Assembly (NCBI GenBank): GCA_913048385.1 | Contig: CAJWVZ010000003.1 | Coordinates: 62,001-126,000, forward strand | From: an uncultured Gammaproteobacteria bacterium | GTDB taxonomy: Bacteria > Pseudomonadota > Gammaproteobacteria > Pseudomonadales > Pseudohongiellaceae | Reading direction: 5' to 3' | Length of the DNA: 64,000 bases | Shown: positions 8,825 to 18,890 of the stretch, one piece after another | Numbering within the stretch: position 1 is the stretch's first letter | Layout: each line of letters begins with the position of its first letter | The notes under the pieces: model-generated | The model's input: only the letters and a program-made list of their open reading frames with translations | The model's database searches: none | Told to the model about the DNA's origin: nothing | Program-made: the position numbers and the translations under genes

Positions 8825-9200
8825 CAAGAGGTTAGCGACCCATTCACTGAAGCGATATTAGTAGCGAGGCGACTGCGGGGCTTTTTTTTGAATTGCTGTT
8901 CAGGAAATTACTTTTGCGGTTAGAACGCGCTTATACTCAAAAATTTAGTGCTAAATAAGCAGATCGTTAACCGTGCATTGTATTAATTTAATTTTTATGG
9001 ATCGTACTCAGGCGCTCGCTTAACTTATCGCTTCGCGCTGATAGGTGTTTGGCCTCGCTTCAGCTTAGATCAAACAGAGGTACAAAAAGTCTTACGAATG
9101 AGAATCGACTAAGGAGAGGGTCTAATATTTGAACTTTTAATGGTGCTTGCTTGTTAACTTCGACCCAATATTTAAAATTTACAGCTGATAGGAAAGAGAG
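8825..9200. other. Non-coding region between symporter and acs
   Basis: No convincing gene is present. A run of eight T at 8882-8889 follows a GC-rich stretch (8863-8881) and may end the symporter transcript, but I could not draw a good stem. The last 15 nt hold the acs ribosome site (AGGAAAGAGAG). The acs promoter should lie here, but no box pair with good spacing was found. Confidence 0.5.
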
Positions 9201-11138
9201 ATGCCTGAAGAAAAAGTCTATCCAGTTACCGATTCTGCCGCCGGTCAGAGCTACCTCAACAAGGAGAGTTTTCAGAGGCTTTACAAGCAATCTATGGACT
9301 CTCCAGACAAGTTTTGGGCAAGTCAGGCTGAGGAACTGCTGCATTGGCATAAGCCTTGGCAGTCTGTCTGCAGTGGTAGCTTCGAAAAAGCCGAACCTAC
9401 CTGGTTTGATGGCGCCAAGTTAAACGTCGCCTACAATTGCATCGACCGGCACCTCGAGGAGCGTGGTGACCAAACAGCCATAATTTGGGAAGGGGATGAT
9501 CCTCAAGAAGACAAAAAGATCACTTACAGTGAATTGCATAGCCATGTGTGTAAATTCTCTAACGCACTAAAAGCACGTGGTGTAAAGAAAGGCGATCGAG
9601 TTTGTATCTACATGCCGATGATCCCAGAAGCGACCTATGCGATGTTGGCGTGTGCAAGAATTGGAGCTGTTCATTCCGTAGTGTTTGGTGGATTCTCTCC
9701 TGAGTCAATCAAGGACCGAATTCTGGATTCCGACTGTCAAACAGTTGTCACTGCAGACGAGGGTTTGCGTGGCGGTCGAAGAATTCCGTTAAAAGCGAAT
9801 GTCGATGCCGCGCTAGAGTATTGCCCCAACGTGCACTCAGTGTTTGTAGTCAGACGAACTGACGCCGATGTGTCCTGGCTGGATAATAGGGATGTGTGGT
9901 ATCACGAGGCCACTGCAGCGGTCAGCAGTGAATGTGATGTTGAATTAATGGACGCTGAAGATCCGTTGTTCATTCTGTATACCTCTGGCTCTACGGGTAA
10001 ACCTAAGGGTGTGCTGCATACGACGGCGGGTTACTTGTTAGGTGCAAGTATCACACACAAATATGTCTTTGATTATCATGAAGGTGATGTCTATTGGTGT
10101 ACGGCTGATGTTGGATGGGTCACCGGCCATTCATATATCGTCTATGGCCCGCTAGCGAATGGCGCGATTACCCTCATGTTCGAGGGAGTGCCTACCTATC
10201 CTGATGCCTCTCGTTTCTGGCAGGTAATCGATAAGCATCAAGTTAATATTTTTTATACCGCACCGACTGCGATTCGAGCATTGATGTCAGTCGGTGACGG
10301 TCCAGTGTCAAAAACTTCGCGCTCATCCTTGCGGGTGCTTGGCTCGGTAGGAGAGCCGATCAATCCTGAAGCATGGGAATGGTACTATCACGTGGTCGGT
10401 AATGCCCGATGTCCTATTGTTGATACTTGGTGGCAAACCGAAACTGGAGCCATTATGATCACCCCAATGCCAGGTGTTACTGACTTAAAGCCAGGTGCAG
10501 CTTCTACACCTTTCTTCGGTGTTAGAGCAGCATTGCTTGATGCTGACGGTAATGAGCTGGAGGGTCCAGCTACAGGTAACCTTGTGCTATCACAGAGCTG
10601 GCCCAGTCAAATTCGAAGCGTGTATGGGGATCATCAGCGGTGTGTGGATACTTATTTTACGACTTATCCGGGTTATTACTTTACCGGAGATAGTGCGCGG
10701 CGAGATTCTGACGGCCATTACTGGGTAACTGGGCGGGTTGATGATGTCATTAATGTTTCAGGTCACCGCCTGGGCACAGCCGAAATAGAAAGTGCACTGG
10801 TGCTGCACCGCAGCGTCGCTGAGGCAGCCGTGGTCGATTTTCCGCATGAGATTAAAGGGCAAGGTATTTACGCCTATGTAACTCTGATGGCAGAAATTGA
10901 AGAATCGGAAGAATTGCGTGTCGAGCTAGTGAAATTCGTTTCGAGTGAAATCGGCTCGTTCGCCAAGCCGGAAGTCATTCAATTCGCTCCGGCATTACCA
11001 AAAACACGCTCTGGAAAGATTATGCGGCGTATTTTGCGTAAGATTGCCGGGAATGAGTTAGAAAACCTTGGCGATACGACAACCCTAGCTGATCCAACCG
11101 TAGTAGAACATATAGTTAAAAATAGAGCGCACAAGTAG
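9201..11138 (+). CDS. acs: Acetyl-CoA synthetase (AMP-forming)
   Basis: Acs makes acetyl-CoA from acetate, ATP and CoA in the cytoplasm. At 645 residues it has the usual length. The adenylate-forming P-loop [12 protein letters not shown] lies at about 260-271, the TWWQTETG motif is in the middle, and the C-terminal [11 protein letters not shown] places the catalytic lysine, the one acetylated in related enzymes, at K606. The [18 protein letters not shown] region is typical of true Acs rather than longer-chain ligases. AGGAAAGAGAG precedes the ATG. It follows a carboxylate symporter, and malate synthase G is encoded 4 kb away, so acetate use is well represented. No protein acetylase or deacetylase gene is nearby. 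Confidence 0.97.
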   Translation: MPEEKVYPVTDSAAGQSYLNKESFQRLYKQSMDSPDKFWASQAEELLHWHKPWQSVCSGSFEKAEPTWFDGAKLNVAYNCIDRHLEERGDQTAIIWEGDDPQEDKKITYSELHSHVCKFSNALKARGVKKGDRVCIYMPMIPEATYAMLACARIGAVHSVVFGGFSPESIKDRILDSDCQTVVTADEGLRGGRRIPLKANVDAALEYCPNVHSVFVVRRTDADVSWLDNRDVWYHEATAAVSSECDVELMDAEDPLFILYTSGSTGKPKGVLHTTAGYLLGASITHKYVFDYHEGDVYWCTADVGWVTGHSYIVYGPLANGAITLMFEGVPTYPDASRFWQVIDKHQVNIFYTAPTAIRALMSVGDGPVSKTSRSSLRVLGSVGEPINPEAWEWYYHVVGNARCPIVDTWWQTETGAIMITPMPGVTDLKPGAASTPFFGVRAALLDADGNELEGPATGNLVLSQSWPSQIRSVYGDHQRCVDTYFTTYPGYYFTGDSARRDSDGHYWVTGRVDDVINVSGHRLGTAEIESALVLHRSVAEAAVVDFPHEIKGQGIYAYVTLMAEIEESEELRVELVKFVSSEIGSFAKPEVIQFAPALPKTRSGKIMRRILRKIAGNELENLGDTTTLADPTVVEHIVKNRAHK

Positions 11139-11216
11139 TTTAGAATGTCCTATCGACTCAATACGTAAACACTAAACTTTGAAACAATAGAGCTAATTTT
11201 TTTTCGCTGCCCAGGT

Positions 11217-11247
11217 AACATTGATTACAAAGTCGGTTATCAATGTT
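11217..11247. promoter_or_regulatory. 9-bp inverted repeat upstream of MDR reductase
   Basis: AACATTGAT (11217-11225) and ATCAATGTT (11239-11247) are perfect inverted copies 13 nt apart. They sit 49 nt before the preferred start of the MDR gene and 78 nt after acs. A short TTTT follows, so the repeat could be a terminator for acs or an operator for the next gene. Confidence 0.35.
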
Positions 11248-11296
11248 TTGGAGAACACAAATTTATTACGCAAACCAATAAATGAGGTTATGCCGA

Positions 11297-12304
11297 ATGA
11301 GACAAATACAAATTACGAGCCCAGGAGGGTTAGAAAACCTAGGGCTCTGCGAAGTAGAAGCACCGAAGCCAAAACCGAATGAAGTGGTTATTAAGATTGC
11401 AGCTAGCAGTCTAAATTATCATGACCTTATGGTCGCTCGTGGTTTGATACCAACTGATGACAAAAGAATACCCCTTTCCGACGCAGCTGGAGAGGTTGTT
11501 GAGGTTGGGTCTGAGGTTTCTGATTGGAGAGTAGGTGACCAAGTGATGAGCGTCTGTTTTCCAGATTGGCAAAGTGGTCCTCCTCGGGCGGAGCTATTGA
11601 GCTTTATTGGTGATCATCAAGATGGATATGCGAGGGAATATATAGCGATCCCGGCGACAGCGATTACAAGAACACCTAAGAATCTTAGCCTGATCGAGGC
11701 TGCTACATTACCGTGTGCTGGATTAACAGCTTGGCGTGCGTTGGTGGACGAAGGTAACTTAAAGGAGGGCGAAACTGTTTTGATACAAGGCTCGGGAGGT
11801 GTTTCGGTTTTTGCCCTTCAAATAGCTAAATCTTTGGGAGCAAGAGTTATTGCGACGTCCTCTTCGTCTGAAAAATTAGAAAAATTAAGTACGCTTGGGG
11901 CAGACGAACTCGTCGACTATAAAGAAAATCCTCAATGGGGAAAGGAGGTTTTAGCCAGGACCAACAATGAGGGAGTAGACCACATTATTGAGGTTGGGGG
12001 CGGGGGTACTTTTGGAGAGTCTGTGAGGTGCGCAAAACTTGGCGGGCACATCGCTCTTATTGGGGTGTTAAGTGGCCCCGCCGTAAGCGAAATCATTTTG
12101 CCTCGAATTTTTCTGAAGCAGATAAGGCTTAGTGGAATTGCAATGGCAAATCAACAGTCTCAGATAGCAATGATAAAGCACATAGAGGAGGCTGCTATAA
12201 CTCCTGTAATAAGTGATCGTTTTGATTTGGCGAGATTGGCTGAGGCTTTTCAGCATCAGATTGACAATAAACACTTTGGAAAAATTTCAATCACAATGGC
12301 GTAG
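11297..12304 (+). CDS. Zinc-free MDR-family NAD(P)H oxidoreductase (quinone oxidoreductase-like)
   Basis: I prefer ATG 11297 to ATG 11282 because GAGG lies 9 nt upstream of it, giving 335 residues. The N-terminal GroES-like domain has SSLNYHDLMVARG, and the coenzyme domain contains LIQGSGGVSVFALQIAKSLG, a nucleotide-binding turn, followed by the ATSSSSEKLEKL region usual for NADPH binding. The zinc-site cysteines of alcohol dehydrogenases are not evident, so it is an enoyl or quinone reductase type. It stands alone between acs and a DUF1295 gene, so context gives no substrate. Confidence 0.8.
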   Translation: MRQIQITSPGGLENLGLCEVEAPKPKPNEVVIKIAASSLNYHDLMVARGLIPTDDKRIPLSDAAGEVVEVGSEVSDWRVGDQVMSVCFPDWQSGPPRAELLSFIGDHQDGYAREYIAIPATAITRTPKNLSLIEAATLPCAGLTAWRALVDEGNLKEGETVLIQGSGGVSVFALQIAKSLGARVIATSSSSEKLEKLSTLGADELVDYKENPQWGKEVLARTNNEGVDHIIEVGGGGTFGESVRCAKLGGHIALIGVLSGPAVSEIILPRIFLKQIRLSGIAMANQQSQIAMIKHIEEAAITPVISDRFDLARLAEAFQHQIDNKHFGKISITMA

Positions 12305-12548
12305 GTAATGTCATGTCATGTCGAGTGGGTTAGAGGGCCTCATTAACCTTTTGTACGATCAGGTTTTATTAGATTTGGTATGCAACTTTTGGATAATTTG
12401 GATCTTTAAGCATCAGCGGAATTTACCCAGAAAAAAAGCGGGAGGTTTGTTTCGTGCAAGAATACCCTAGGGTCAGGGGCGATATAGAATCACCTTCTAA
12501 CAAAATCGCTGTATTCTAAGATCGGATCTTTTTTGAAACGGAATAAGC

Positions 12549-13475
12549 ATGAGATATTTGCAGCCACTTTTACCCTGTTTTCTTGGGTTTATTTTTCTTC
12601 TCAGTAGCACACAGTTTTTTCAATTAGCTCTTATTAATGGTCTCGGCCAGTTATGCCTTTTTTTAGTGGTGGTTTGCATACCAATTTGGCGCACAGGACG
12701 GATGAGTTATGTGGATATTGGATGGCCTTGGGGTTTGGTATTACTAGGGATAACGAATTATCATTTGAACGAAGGCTACTGGTTGCGCTCACTTATTGTC
12801 AGCGGGGCTCTTATTGCTGTTGGTCTGCGCATGGGGCTGGGGGCGCTCAATTTGTGGCGATTAGGATATCTCAGTAGAGAGTTCCCTAGATATCAATATC
12901 AACGTATTCGTTGGGACAACGAAAATAAAGAGAACATTGCGCTAGCGTTACAGGTCGAAGCGATTACTCAAGGCTTAGCTAACGCATCCTTCCTGTCCTT
13001 ACCGATTTTTGTAATTGCCTCAAACAAAAGTTTAGAAATTTCGGTTCTTGAGGTTGTGGGTCTCGTCGTTTGGTTTATGGCATTTCTGTTAGAATCCGTT
13101 GCGGATTTTCAGAAAACGAATTTTCTTAGAGCAATGAAAAAAATAGGAAAGCGGCAAGAAGTTTGTAATGTTGGATTGTGGCGGTACTGTAGACACCCAA
13201 ATTATTTTTGTGAGTGGATGGTATGGAATGGTTTTGTGATTGCTTCCATACCCTCTTGGTTGGCGCTCAAGAGCGAAGTGAGCAGTGTGGTTTGGTTTTC
13301 TCTTGCGTTGGCTCTCCTGTTCACCTCTCGGCTAATGTACATCACTTTGGTATATGAAACTGGAGCGGTGCCATCTGAATACTTCTCTTTGGAGAAGCGA
13401 CCTGGCTATAAGCGTTACCAGGAGACAACAAATCGATTTTTCCCGGGGCCGTCCCGCCCCAGCCTTGTTGAGTAG
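12549..13475 (+). CDS. DUF1295 (steroid 5-alpha-reductase-like) membrane protein
   Basis: A 308-residue protein with about seven hydrophobic segments. The C-terminal half has the DUF1295/isoprenylcysteine methyltransferase-like signature: GLWRYCRHPNYFCEWMVWNG, then RPGYKRYQETTNRFFPG. Related proteins are integral-membrane reductases or methyltransferases that bind NADPH or SAM and act on lipids. The exact reaction is unknown. It is a single gene, facing the amidase gene convergently across 89 nt that contain only AT-rich sequence. Confidence 0.8.
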   Translation: MRYLQPLLPCFLGFIFLLSSTQFFQLALINGLGQLCLFLVVVCIPIWRTGRMSYVDIGWPWGLVLLGITNYHLNEGYWLRSLIVSGALIAVGLRMGLGALNLWRLGYLSREFPRYQYQRIRWDNENKENIALALQVEAITQGLANASFLSLPIFVIASNKSLEISVLEVVGLVVWFMAFLLESVADFQKTNFLRAMKKIGKRQEVCNVGLWRYCRHPNYFCEWMVWNGFVIASIPSWLALKSEVSSVVWFSLALALLFTSRLMYITLVYETGAVPSEYFSLEKRPGYKRYQETTNRFFPGPSRPSLVE

Positions 13476-13564
13476 CTGGTTTAATTTGCGATTTGCCGAA
13501 TTTTTTTGAAAAATTGTTTAGTCTGGCTTAATAAAGTTTGTGCTCAGCTGGTCGTCGAGATCCG

Positions 13565-15061
13565 TTAAACCGCTGAGATTAATTTTGGACGGATATCAAG
13601 ATGGTTAGTGACTTCTTCGTAAGCTAAGGCGAGCTCGAGTACCTTTTTGTCCTCACCAAAGCGTCCGATGACTTGCATTCCCATTGGTCGGTTCGCTGCA
13701 TCAAATCCAACGGGCACGTTCACTACTGGAAGTCCTCCTAAACTACCGTAAATAACAACCTCCATCCACCGGTGGTAGGTATCCATCTCGCGCCCATCGA
13801 TCTGTACTGGCCAAGGGGTCTTTTTACTGTAAGGGAAAACCTGCGCTGTTGGCCAAACTAGAAAATCATACTGATTGAACAGCCGGTTGAGTTCAACGTA
13901 CCAGGCCTGTCGTAACTGATTAGCGGCTGTCATATCGGCGTCGGTGATTTTTATACCCTCTTGTATTTCCCATGCCAGCTCAGGTTTCAACATGTCGCGA
14001 GTTTCAGAATCATCCCAGTAAGGACGCAGGCTAGTGCGACCACCATGACGCAGCGTAGTAAAACATAACCAAAGGTCGCTGAAATTAAATCGTGGTGTAG
14101 TTGCTTCGACGTTAGCGCCTGCATCTGAGAGTAATTTTAAACTTTTCTCACACAAGTCTACTATGCCGGGTTCCATTGCTAGATAACCGTCGAGATTTCC
14201 CATCCACGCAAGCCTGCTTGAACTGAGATCTAGGGCGGAGAACTCAGCCTCTATGGGATTGCTAGCGATGGTGTTGAGCAGTGCGATCGTGTCAGCGGTA
14301 TTTCGCCCCATGGGTCCTGCAGTAGACAGTGGCCTCGGTTCAGACTGATTTTCCGTTACTGGGTTAACCGTATTTACAGTGGGCCGGAATCCAATAACGT
14401 TGTTAAATGCGCCAGGATTTCGAAGAGACCCCATGAAGTCACTGCCATCAGCGACCGGTAGCATGTGCGTCCCAAGCGCGCTGGCTGCGCCCCCGCTTGA
14501 TCCGCCTGCAGTGAGTTTGGGATTCCAAGCGCTGCCTGTAGAGCCAAAAATGGGGTTATAAGATTGTGACCCTAAACCAAATTCGGGCACATTAGTTTTG
14601 CCAATGAAAATGACACCTGCAGCTCGCAAACTGGCGGACAGCTCGCTGTCTTGATCAGCAATTCGATCAGCAAACATAGGTGAGCCACTTGTATGACGGA
14701 GCCCAGCAACGGGCTGCAAATCTTTCACTGCGTGTGGCATGCCATGCATCCAGCCACGGTAGTTGCCGCCGGCTAAATCGGCGTCCGCATACTTTGCTTG
14801 CTCCAACAATTCTTGCTCGCTTGGTATGCTGACAATAGCATTGTAGATTGGGTTGTAGCGGGTTATTTGAGCGAGGTAGGCCTGCATAACTTCTAGGCAA
14901 CTAACTTTCTTTTCTCTGATTGCTTGGGATAATTGTAAGGCAGGCATAGAGACTATATCACTTGGGTAATTGTCCGCCCAAACACTGACTGGTAGTGAAA
15001 TTGCGGTGCCCGCTCTTATACTCGTTCGCAGAAAGTCTCGTCTATTGACTACTTTTCCCAT
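13565..15061 (-). CDS. Amidase-signature hydrolase, Tat-exported
   Basis: The 498-residue protein opens with a twin-arginine signal (NRRDFLRTS then a hydrophobic stretch ending VWA), so it is folded before export to the periplasm. The amidase-signature Ser-cisSer-Lys triad is complete: K113 (HAVKD), S188 (AGGSSGGAA) and S212 (GSDFMGSLRNP). The reaction is hydrolysis of an amide, possibly of a peptide, a nitrile-derived amide or an aryl amide. It is not GatA, because no gatB or gatC is near, it is exported, and the C-terminal part differs. It runs in the same direction as glcB, 211 nt downstream of it, with no sign of shared function. Confidence 0.85.
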   Translation of the reverse strand: MGKVVNRRDFLRTSIRAGTAISLPVSVWADNYPSDIVSMPALQLSQAIREKKVSCLEVMQAYLAQITRYNPIYNAIVSIPSEQELLEQAKYADADLAGGNYRGWMHGMPHAVKDLQPVAGLRHTSGSPMFADRIADQDSELSASLRAAGVIFIGKTNVPEFGLGSQSYNPIFGSTGSAWNPKLTAGGSSGGAASALGTHMLPVADGSDFMGSLRNPGAFNNVIGFRPTVNTVNPVTENQSEPRPLSTAGPMGRNTADTIALLNTIASNPIEAEFSALDLSSSRLAWMGNLDGYLAMEPGIVDLCEKSLKLLSDAGANVEATTPRFNFSDLWLCFTTLRHGGRTSLRPYWDDSETRDMLKPELAWEIQEGIKITDADMTAANQLRQAWYVELNRLFNQYDFLVWPTAQVFPYSKKTPWPVQIDGREMDTYHRWMEVVIYGSLGGLPVVNVPVGFDAANRPMGMQVIGRFGEDKKVLELALAYEEVTNHLDIRPKLISAV

Positions 15062-15272
15062 CGAAGCCCCGTGTATTTACTCAGCGTTACTCAATATTTT
15101 CGAGTATGAATTCATTATTGACTAATTATAGATAAACGCAAGTTAAGTTTTGTGCGCTCTATGCTATTACCTCGGGAGAACTCCGGTTACGAGGATGCTT
15201 AGTTAGAAACGCTAAAACTTCAGTTTAAATTTTTTATTTTTAAGCAGGCAGATTTCTTTCATGCTCGATTTC

Positions 15273-17423
15273 CTATTCTGATGTCATAGCAGTTCGACTT
15301 TTATGTTTTAGGCGAAAGGCATGTAATAAAGGTTCAGTATATCCGTTTGGTAAAGTATGATTTTCAAATATTAGTGCCTTAGCAGCAGCAAAACCATAAC
15401 TCGTGTCTAAGTTTTCAGCCATCGGTATGTACAGAGGGTCGTTACTATTCTGCAAATCAACAACTCGTGCCATTCGTTGCATTGTCTCGAGTACCTGCGC
15501 TTGATTTGTTAAGCCATGGGTTAACCAATTCGCTATATGTACTGCCGAAATACGCAGAGTTGCTCTGTCTTCCATGAGCCCAATATTGTTAATATCCGGC
15601 ACCTTTGAACAACCAATACCATGCTCTACCCACCTTACGACATAACCCAATATGCTTTGAAGATTTTTTTCTAATTCGTGCTTAATAAACTTTTCGTCCA
15701 GACGTTCGGCATACTGCTTTAGCGGAATTTTAAGAAGCGAATCTAATGTAGACTTACTTTTATTGAGTATATGTTCTTGAGATTTTTTGACGTCAACTAA
15801 GTGATAATGAATCGCATGCAATACTGCTGCAGTGGGCGAAGGCACCCAAGCAGTTGAGGCGCCAGCTTGCGGGTGTTTGATTTTTTCTCGCATCATAGAT
15901 GCCATTTCATCCGGCATCGCCCACATTCCTTTGCCAATTTGGGCTCGCCCGCGAAGCCCGCAGCTCAATCCTATTTCAACATTTCTATTTTCGTATGACT
16001 TTATCCATTCGTAGTCTTTAATTTTGGCTTTTTCTGGGAACGTGCCTGCATGCATACTTGTAAAAATCTCATCGCCAGTCCGATCTAAAAATCCAGTGTT
16101 AATAAATACTAGCCGCATTTTTGCTGCGCGAATACATTCTTTTAAGTTAAGCGAAGTTCGGCGCTCTTCATCCATGATTCCTAATTTAATTGTGTGGGGT
16201 TTTAAGTTTAATATTGACTCAATGCGAGAAAATAACTCGCAGGTAAATTTGACTTCTGTTGAGCCATGCATCTTCGGCTTAACTATATAAATGCTTCCCG
16301 TTTTACTGTTGCGATACCCATCAGGTTTGTTTAAGTCGATCGAGCTTATCAGTGCCGTTAAAAAAGCATCGATAATATGTTCGGGCGCGTCCATGCCGGT
16401 TGAGTCTGTAGCCATTTCTGAGGTCATTAAAAAACCGACATTACGATTAAAAAGTAGGCTTTTGCCTGCAACTTTGAACTCGTTATCTTTTGAATCTAAG
16501 AAGTGTAAGTCGTCGTTGATCGTGCGGGTTATCTTTCTCGTCTTTTTTGTAAAATGTGCGCTTAAGGTACCTGTCATCAGCCCGAGCCAGTTGCGATAGA
16601 CTGTAATTTTGTCGTCCACATCAACTGCAGCAACCGAGTCTTCGCAATCCATTATGGTGGTGAGAGCTGCCTCGAGATGGATGTCCTTTATTCCCGCACA
16701 ATCACTACTGCCAACTTCAGAGTTTCGGTCAATAACTAGTTGAATGTGAAGGCCGTTATTCTTTAGTAAGATTGAGCTGGGGTCGTGCCGGCTCCCCCTG
16801 TACCCAGCGAAGCGAGCGGGCTCTTTTAAACTTGTTTTTAGCCCACTGTTCATAATTGCTGCCAGGCCATCGTCGACTAGGTATTGAACGACATCCGCGT
16901 GCGAACCTAATAGGAGAGGTGCTGACGAATCTAAGAAGGTGCGTGCATAGGAGATAACTTTTTCACCTCGAAATCGACTGTAGCCAGACACCATATTTCT
17001 ATCTTCATCGTCGATAATAATATCACTCCCGTACAGAGCATCGTAGAGACTGCCCCAGCGAGCGTTTGCCGCATTAATTGCAAATCGAGCATTCTTGAGA
17101 GGGACGACTAGCTGTGGCCCGGAGAGCAAAGCTATTTCTTCGTCAACATTTTTCGTGCAAATACTGAAGTCCGCGCCTTCAGTCTCTAAGTAACCAATGG
17201 ACTCTAGGAATTTTTTGTAATCTTTCTCATCAAAAGTCCGATGCGTTTGGTGCCAAAGGTCAATTTTTATTTGTAAGTCCTGTCTTTGACTCAGGAGAGT
17301 TTTAGTTCCTGCAGAAAAATCATCGATTAGAAGATTAATGGCGTCCCACAATTGACCTGCATCGATTTCGGTAAGTGGCAGGATTTCTTTCTCGATGAAA
17401 TGCCTTAGCTTTGGGTGGAGCAT
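15273..17423 (-). CDS. glcB: Malate synthase G
   Basis: This enzyme condenses glyoxylate with acetyl-CoA to malate in the glyoxylate bypass. At 716 residues it has the G-type length. Blocks typical of the family are intact: DCEDSVAAVD, VKPKMHGSTEVKF, GIMDEERRTSLNLKE, FINTGFLDRTGDE, AQIGKGMWAMPDEM, WVPSPTAAVLHA and LMEDRATLRIS, the last holding the catalytic aspartate. It fits with acs in acetate use, but isocitrate lyase is not in the window. The start is supported by GAGGACAG upstream on the minus strand. A 14-bp palindrome lies 47 nt before the start codon and may be an operator. Confidence 0.97.
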   Translation of the reverse strand: MLHPKLRHFIEKEILPLTEIDAGQLWDAINLLIDDFSAGTKTLLSQRQDLQIKIDLWHQTHRTFDEKDYKKFLESIGYLETEGADFSICTKNVDEEIALLSGPQLVVPLKNARFAINAANARWGSLYDALYGSDIIIDDEDRNMVSGYSRFRGEKVISYARTFLDSSAPLLLGSHADVVQYLVDDGLAAIMNSGLKTSLKEPARFAGYRGSRHDPSSILLKNNGLHIQLVIDRNSEVGSSDCAGIKDIHLEAALTTIMDCEDSVAAVDVDDKITVYRNWLGLMTGTLSAHFTKKTRKITRTINDDLHFLDSKDNEFKVAGKSLLFNRNVGFLMTSEMATDSTGMDAPEHIIDAFLTALISSIDLNKPDGYRNSKTGSIYIVKPKMHGSTEVKFTCELFSRIESILNLKPHTIKLGIMDEERRTSLNLKECIRAAKMRLVFINTGFLDRTGDEIFTSMHAGTFPEKAKIKDYEWIKSYENRNVEIGLSCGLRGRAQIGKGMWAMPDEMASMMREKIKHPQAGASTAWVPSPTAAVLHAIHYHLVDVKKSQEHILNKSKSTLDSLLKIPLKQYAERLDEKFIKHELEKNLQSILGYVVRWVEHGIGCSKVPDINNIGLMEDRATLRISAVHIANWLTHGLTNQAQVLETMQRMARVVDLQNSNDPLYIPMAENLDTSYGFAAAKALIFENHTLPNGYTEPLLHAFRLKHKSRTAMTSE

Positions 17424-17469
17424 TTTGAACTGTCCTCTGGGTGCTAAGTTAGCCTATGTTTGGCGTTTG

Positions 17470-17483
17470 AGTTAAGCTTAACT
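17470..17483. promoter_or_regulatory. 14-bp perfect palindrome between glcB and a divergent gene
   Basis: AGTTAAGCTTAACT is a perfect palindrome centred between divergent starts (glcB at 17423 on minus, exported protein at 17615 on plus). It could bind a dimeric repressor controlling malate synthase. No regulator gene is adjacent, so the factor is unknown. Confidence 0.4.
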
Positions 17484-17614
17484 GAATTACCATGAGTTTT
17501 GCATCTGCACGCTTACCAATACAAAGCCAGGTGCGAGGCGAATGGATGAAAATCGCCCGGTGACAGATTTTACACCGATTATTGAGCTGCTCTTACGAGG
17601 GTTTGGAGGGTTTT

Positions 17615-18226
17615 ATGGTTTCGTTGACGGATTACTGTGATAAGTTTCTTAGAGGTTTGTATATTTCTTTCGCTGTCTTGTATTCAATCTCATTTGCCTC
17701 GGCTGCGGAAAGTGACTGGATAACTCTGATTTCTGGCACAGATGGTTTAGAGAATTTCTATGTTGATGGTGATGCCGACTGGATAGCTAAAGATAATAGT
17801 GTTCAAGCGACGAGCGGCACTGGGCCCTCTTGGCTTGTAAGTAGAGATAGTTATGCCGATTTTGTGTTGCGAGTTGAGTTTTGGGCGAGCGACGATGCCA
17901 ATAGTGGTATATACGTTAGATGTGCAGATGGTAAGAGAATAACGGATCGCACTTGTTATGAGGCTAATATTTTTGATCAGCGGGGAGATCCCTCATTCGG
18001 TACAGGTGCAATAGTCCACGTTGCTCCCGTAGATGAACCTAGGCCAAAGGTTGGCGGCACTTGGAATGTTTTCGTCATAACAATGGACGGTGACCATCTC
18101 ATGGTGGATTTAAACAATAAAAGGACCGTTGATGTCCGTGATGACCTTCTTGATAGCGGACCGATTGGTTTGCAGTGGGGAAGAGGAAAGATACGGTTTC
18201 GAAAGGTCGAAATTAGAGAGCTTTAA
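17615..18226 (+). CDS. Exported DUF1080 / 3-keto-disaccharide hydrolase-type LamG domain protein
   Basis: ATG 17615 follows GGAGGG at 4 nt and is chosen over TTG 17582. It encodes 203 residues with a signal peptide ending near FASAAES. The mature part is a concanavalin-like jelly roll of the DUF1080 type: GTDGLENFYVDGDADW, FVLRVEFWASDDANSGIYVR, and a final GPIGLQWGRGKIRFRKVEI. Family members bind or cleave carbohydrates; some are annotated as 3-keto-disaccharide hydrolases. No sugar operon is adjacent, so the ligand is unknown. Confidence 0.75.
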   Translation: MVSLTDYCDKFLRGLYISFAVLYSISFASAAESDWITLISGTDGLENFYVDGDADWIAKDNSVQATSGTGPSWLVSRDSYADFVLRVEFWASDDANSGIYVRCADGKRITDRTCYEANIFDQRGDPSFGTGAIVHVAPVDEPRPKVGGTWNVFVITMDGDHLMVDLNNKRTVDVRDDLLDSGPIGLQWGRGKIRFRKVEIREL

Positions 18227-18279
18227 GTTAAATCTAGAACACTCGTATCAAATATTCTGTTAATTAAGGGGATTATGCA

Positions 18280-18831
18280 ATGAAATTATTTAAACATGTT
18301 TTGGTGATGACAGTAGGAATTATGTTTCTTTATTCGAGTATCAACGCTCAAGAAGCAACGATAATTGGGGATGTTGAAATGCCCGCGATTGAGAGTAGTG
18401 ATGCGTTCAATAAGATGAGGAATAAACTTGGTAAGTGGCAAGGAGAGATGACACAAGGATTGACAGGAGAAACGTTTAATGTCTCATATGAATGGAGAAT
18501 CACTTCTGGCGGGAACACCATAACTGAAACGATCATAGAGGATGGGGTTGAGATGCTAACAACCTACAATGATGATAACGGTCAGCTGGTCGTAAAGCAC
18601 TATTGTGCTCTCGGAACGGAGCCTGTCTTTATGGTGACACAAGCCACTGACAACGTGATCGCAATTTCCTTCGATGAGTCTCGATCTGATTTGCAGGCCG
18701 ATCACCATAATTTTGTGGAGAGTATGAAGTGGACTACTGACTCTACTAATTCAAACGTTATGGTATTTGAGAATGTTATAATTCAGGATGGAGAGAGATC
18801 TAACAATAGAGCCGTATTAAGTAAATTGTAA
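18280..18831 (+). CDS. Exported protein, possibly DUF1579/lipocalin-like
   Basis: A 183-residue protein with a signal peptide (cleavage after SINA) and a strong AAGGGGA ribosome site. The mature domain starts with a helix and LGKWQGEMTQG, then alternates beta strands (YEWRITSGGNTITETI, MLTTYNDDNGQLVVKHYC). This pattern resembles small lipocalin-like domains measuring the weight of a ligand-binding barrel, such as DUF1579, but I cannot confirm the family. It lies 53 nt after the DUF1080 gene on the same strand and may share its transcript. Confidence 0.55.
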   Translation: MKLFKHVLVMTVGIMFLYSSINAQEATIIGDVEMPAIESSDAFNKMRNKLGKWQGEMTQGLTGETFNVSYEWRITSGGNTITETIIEDGVEMLTTYNDDNGQLVVKHYCALGTEPVFMVTQATDNVIAISFDESRSDLQADHHNFVESMKWTTDSTNSNVMVFENVIIQDGERSNNRAVLSKL

Positions 18832-18890
18832 AATTTAGAAAAAGGCTCGTTGAGGGGCTTTGTGGATTATGCTAACAGGGCGTTTGTGTC

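Noticed and set aside
8861-8889. GC-rich stretch plus T8 after the symporter as a terminator
   Set aside because: No stable stem could be drawn; it is left as a note in the non-coding entry.
12464-12473. 10-bp palindrome ACCCTAGGGT before the DUF1295 gene
   Set aside because: A 10-bp palindrome is expected by chance many times in a window of this size.
15170-15194. CCTCG/CGAGG pair downstream of glcB
   Set aside because: The stem is five pairs, with no T run on the minus strand beside it.
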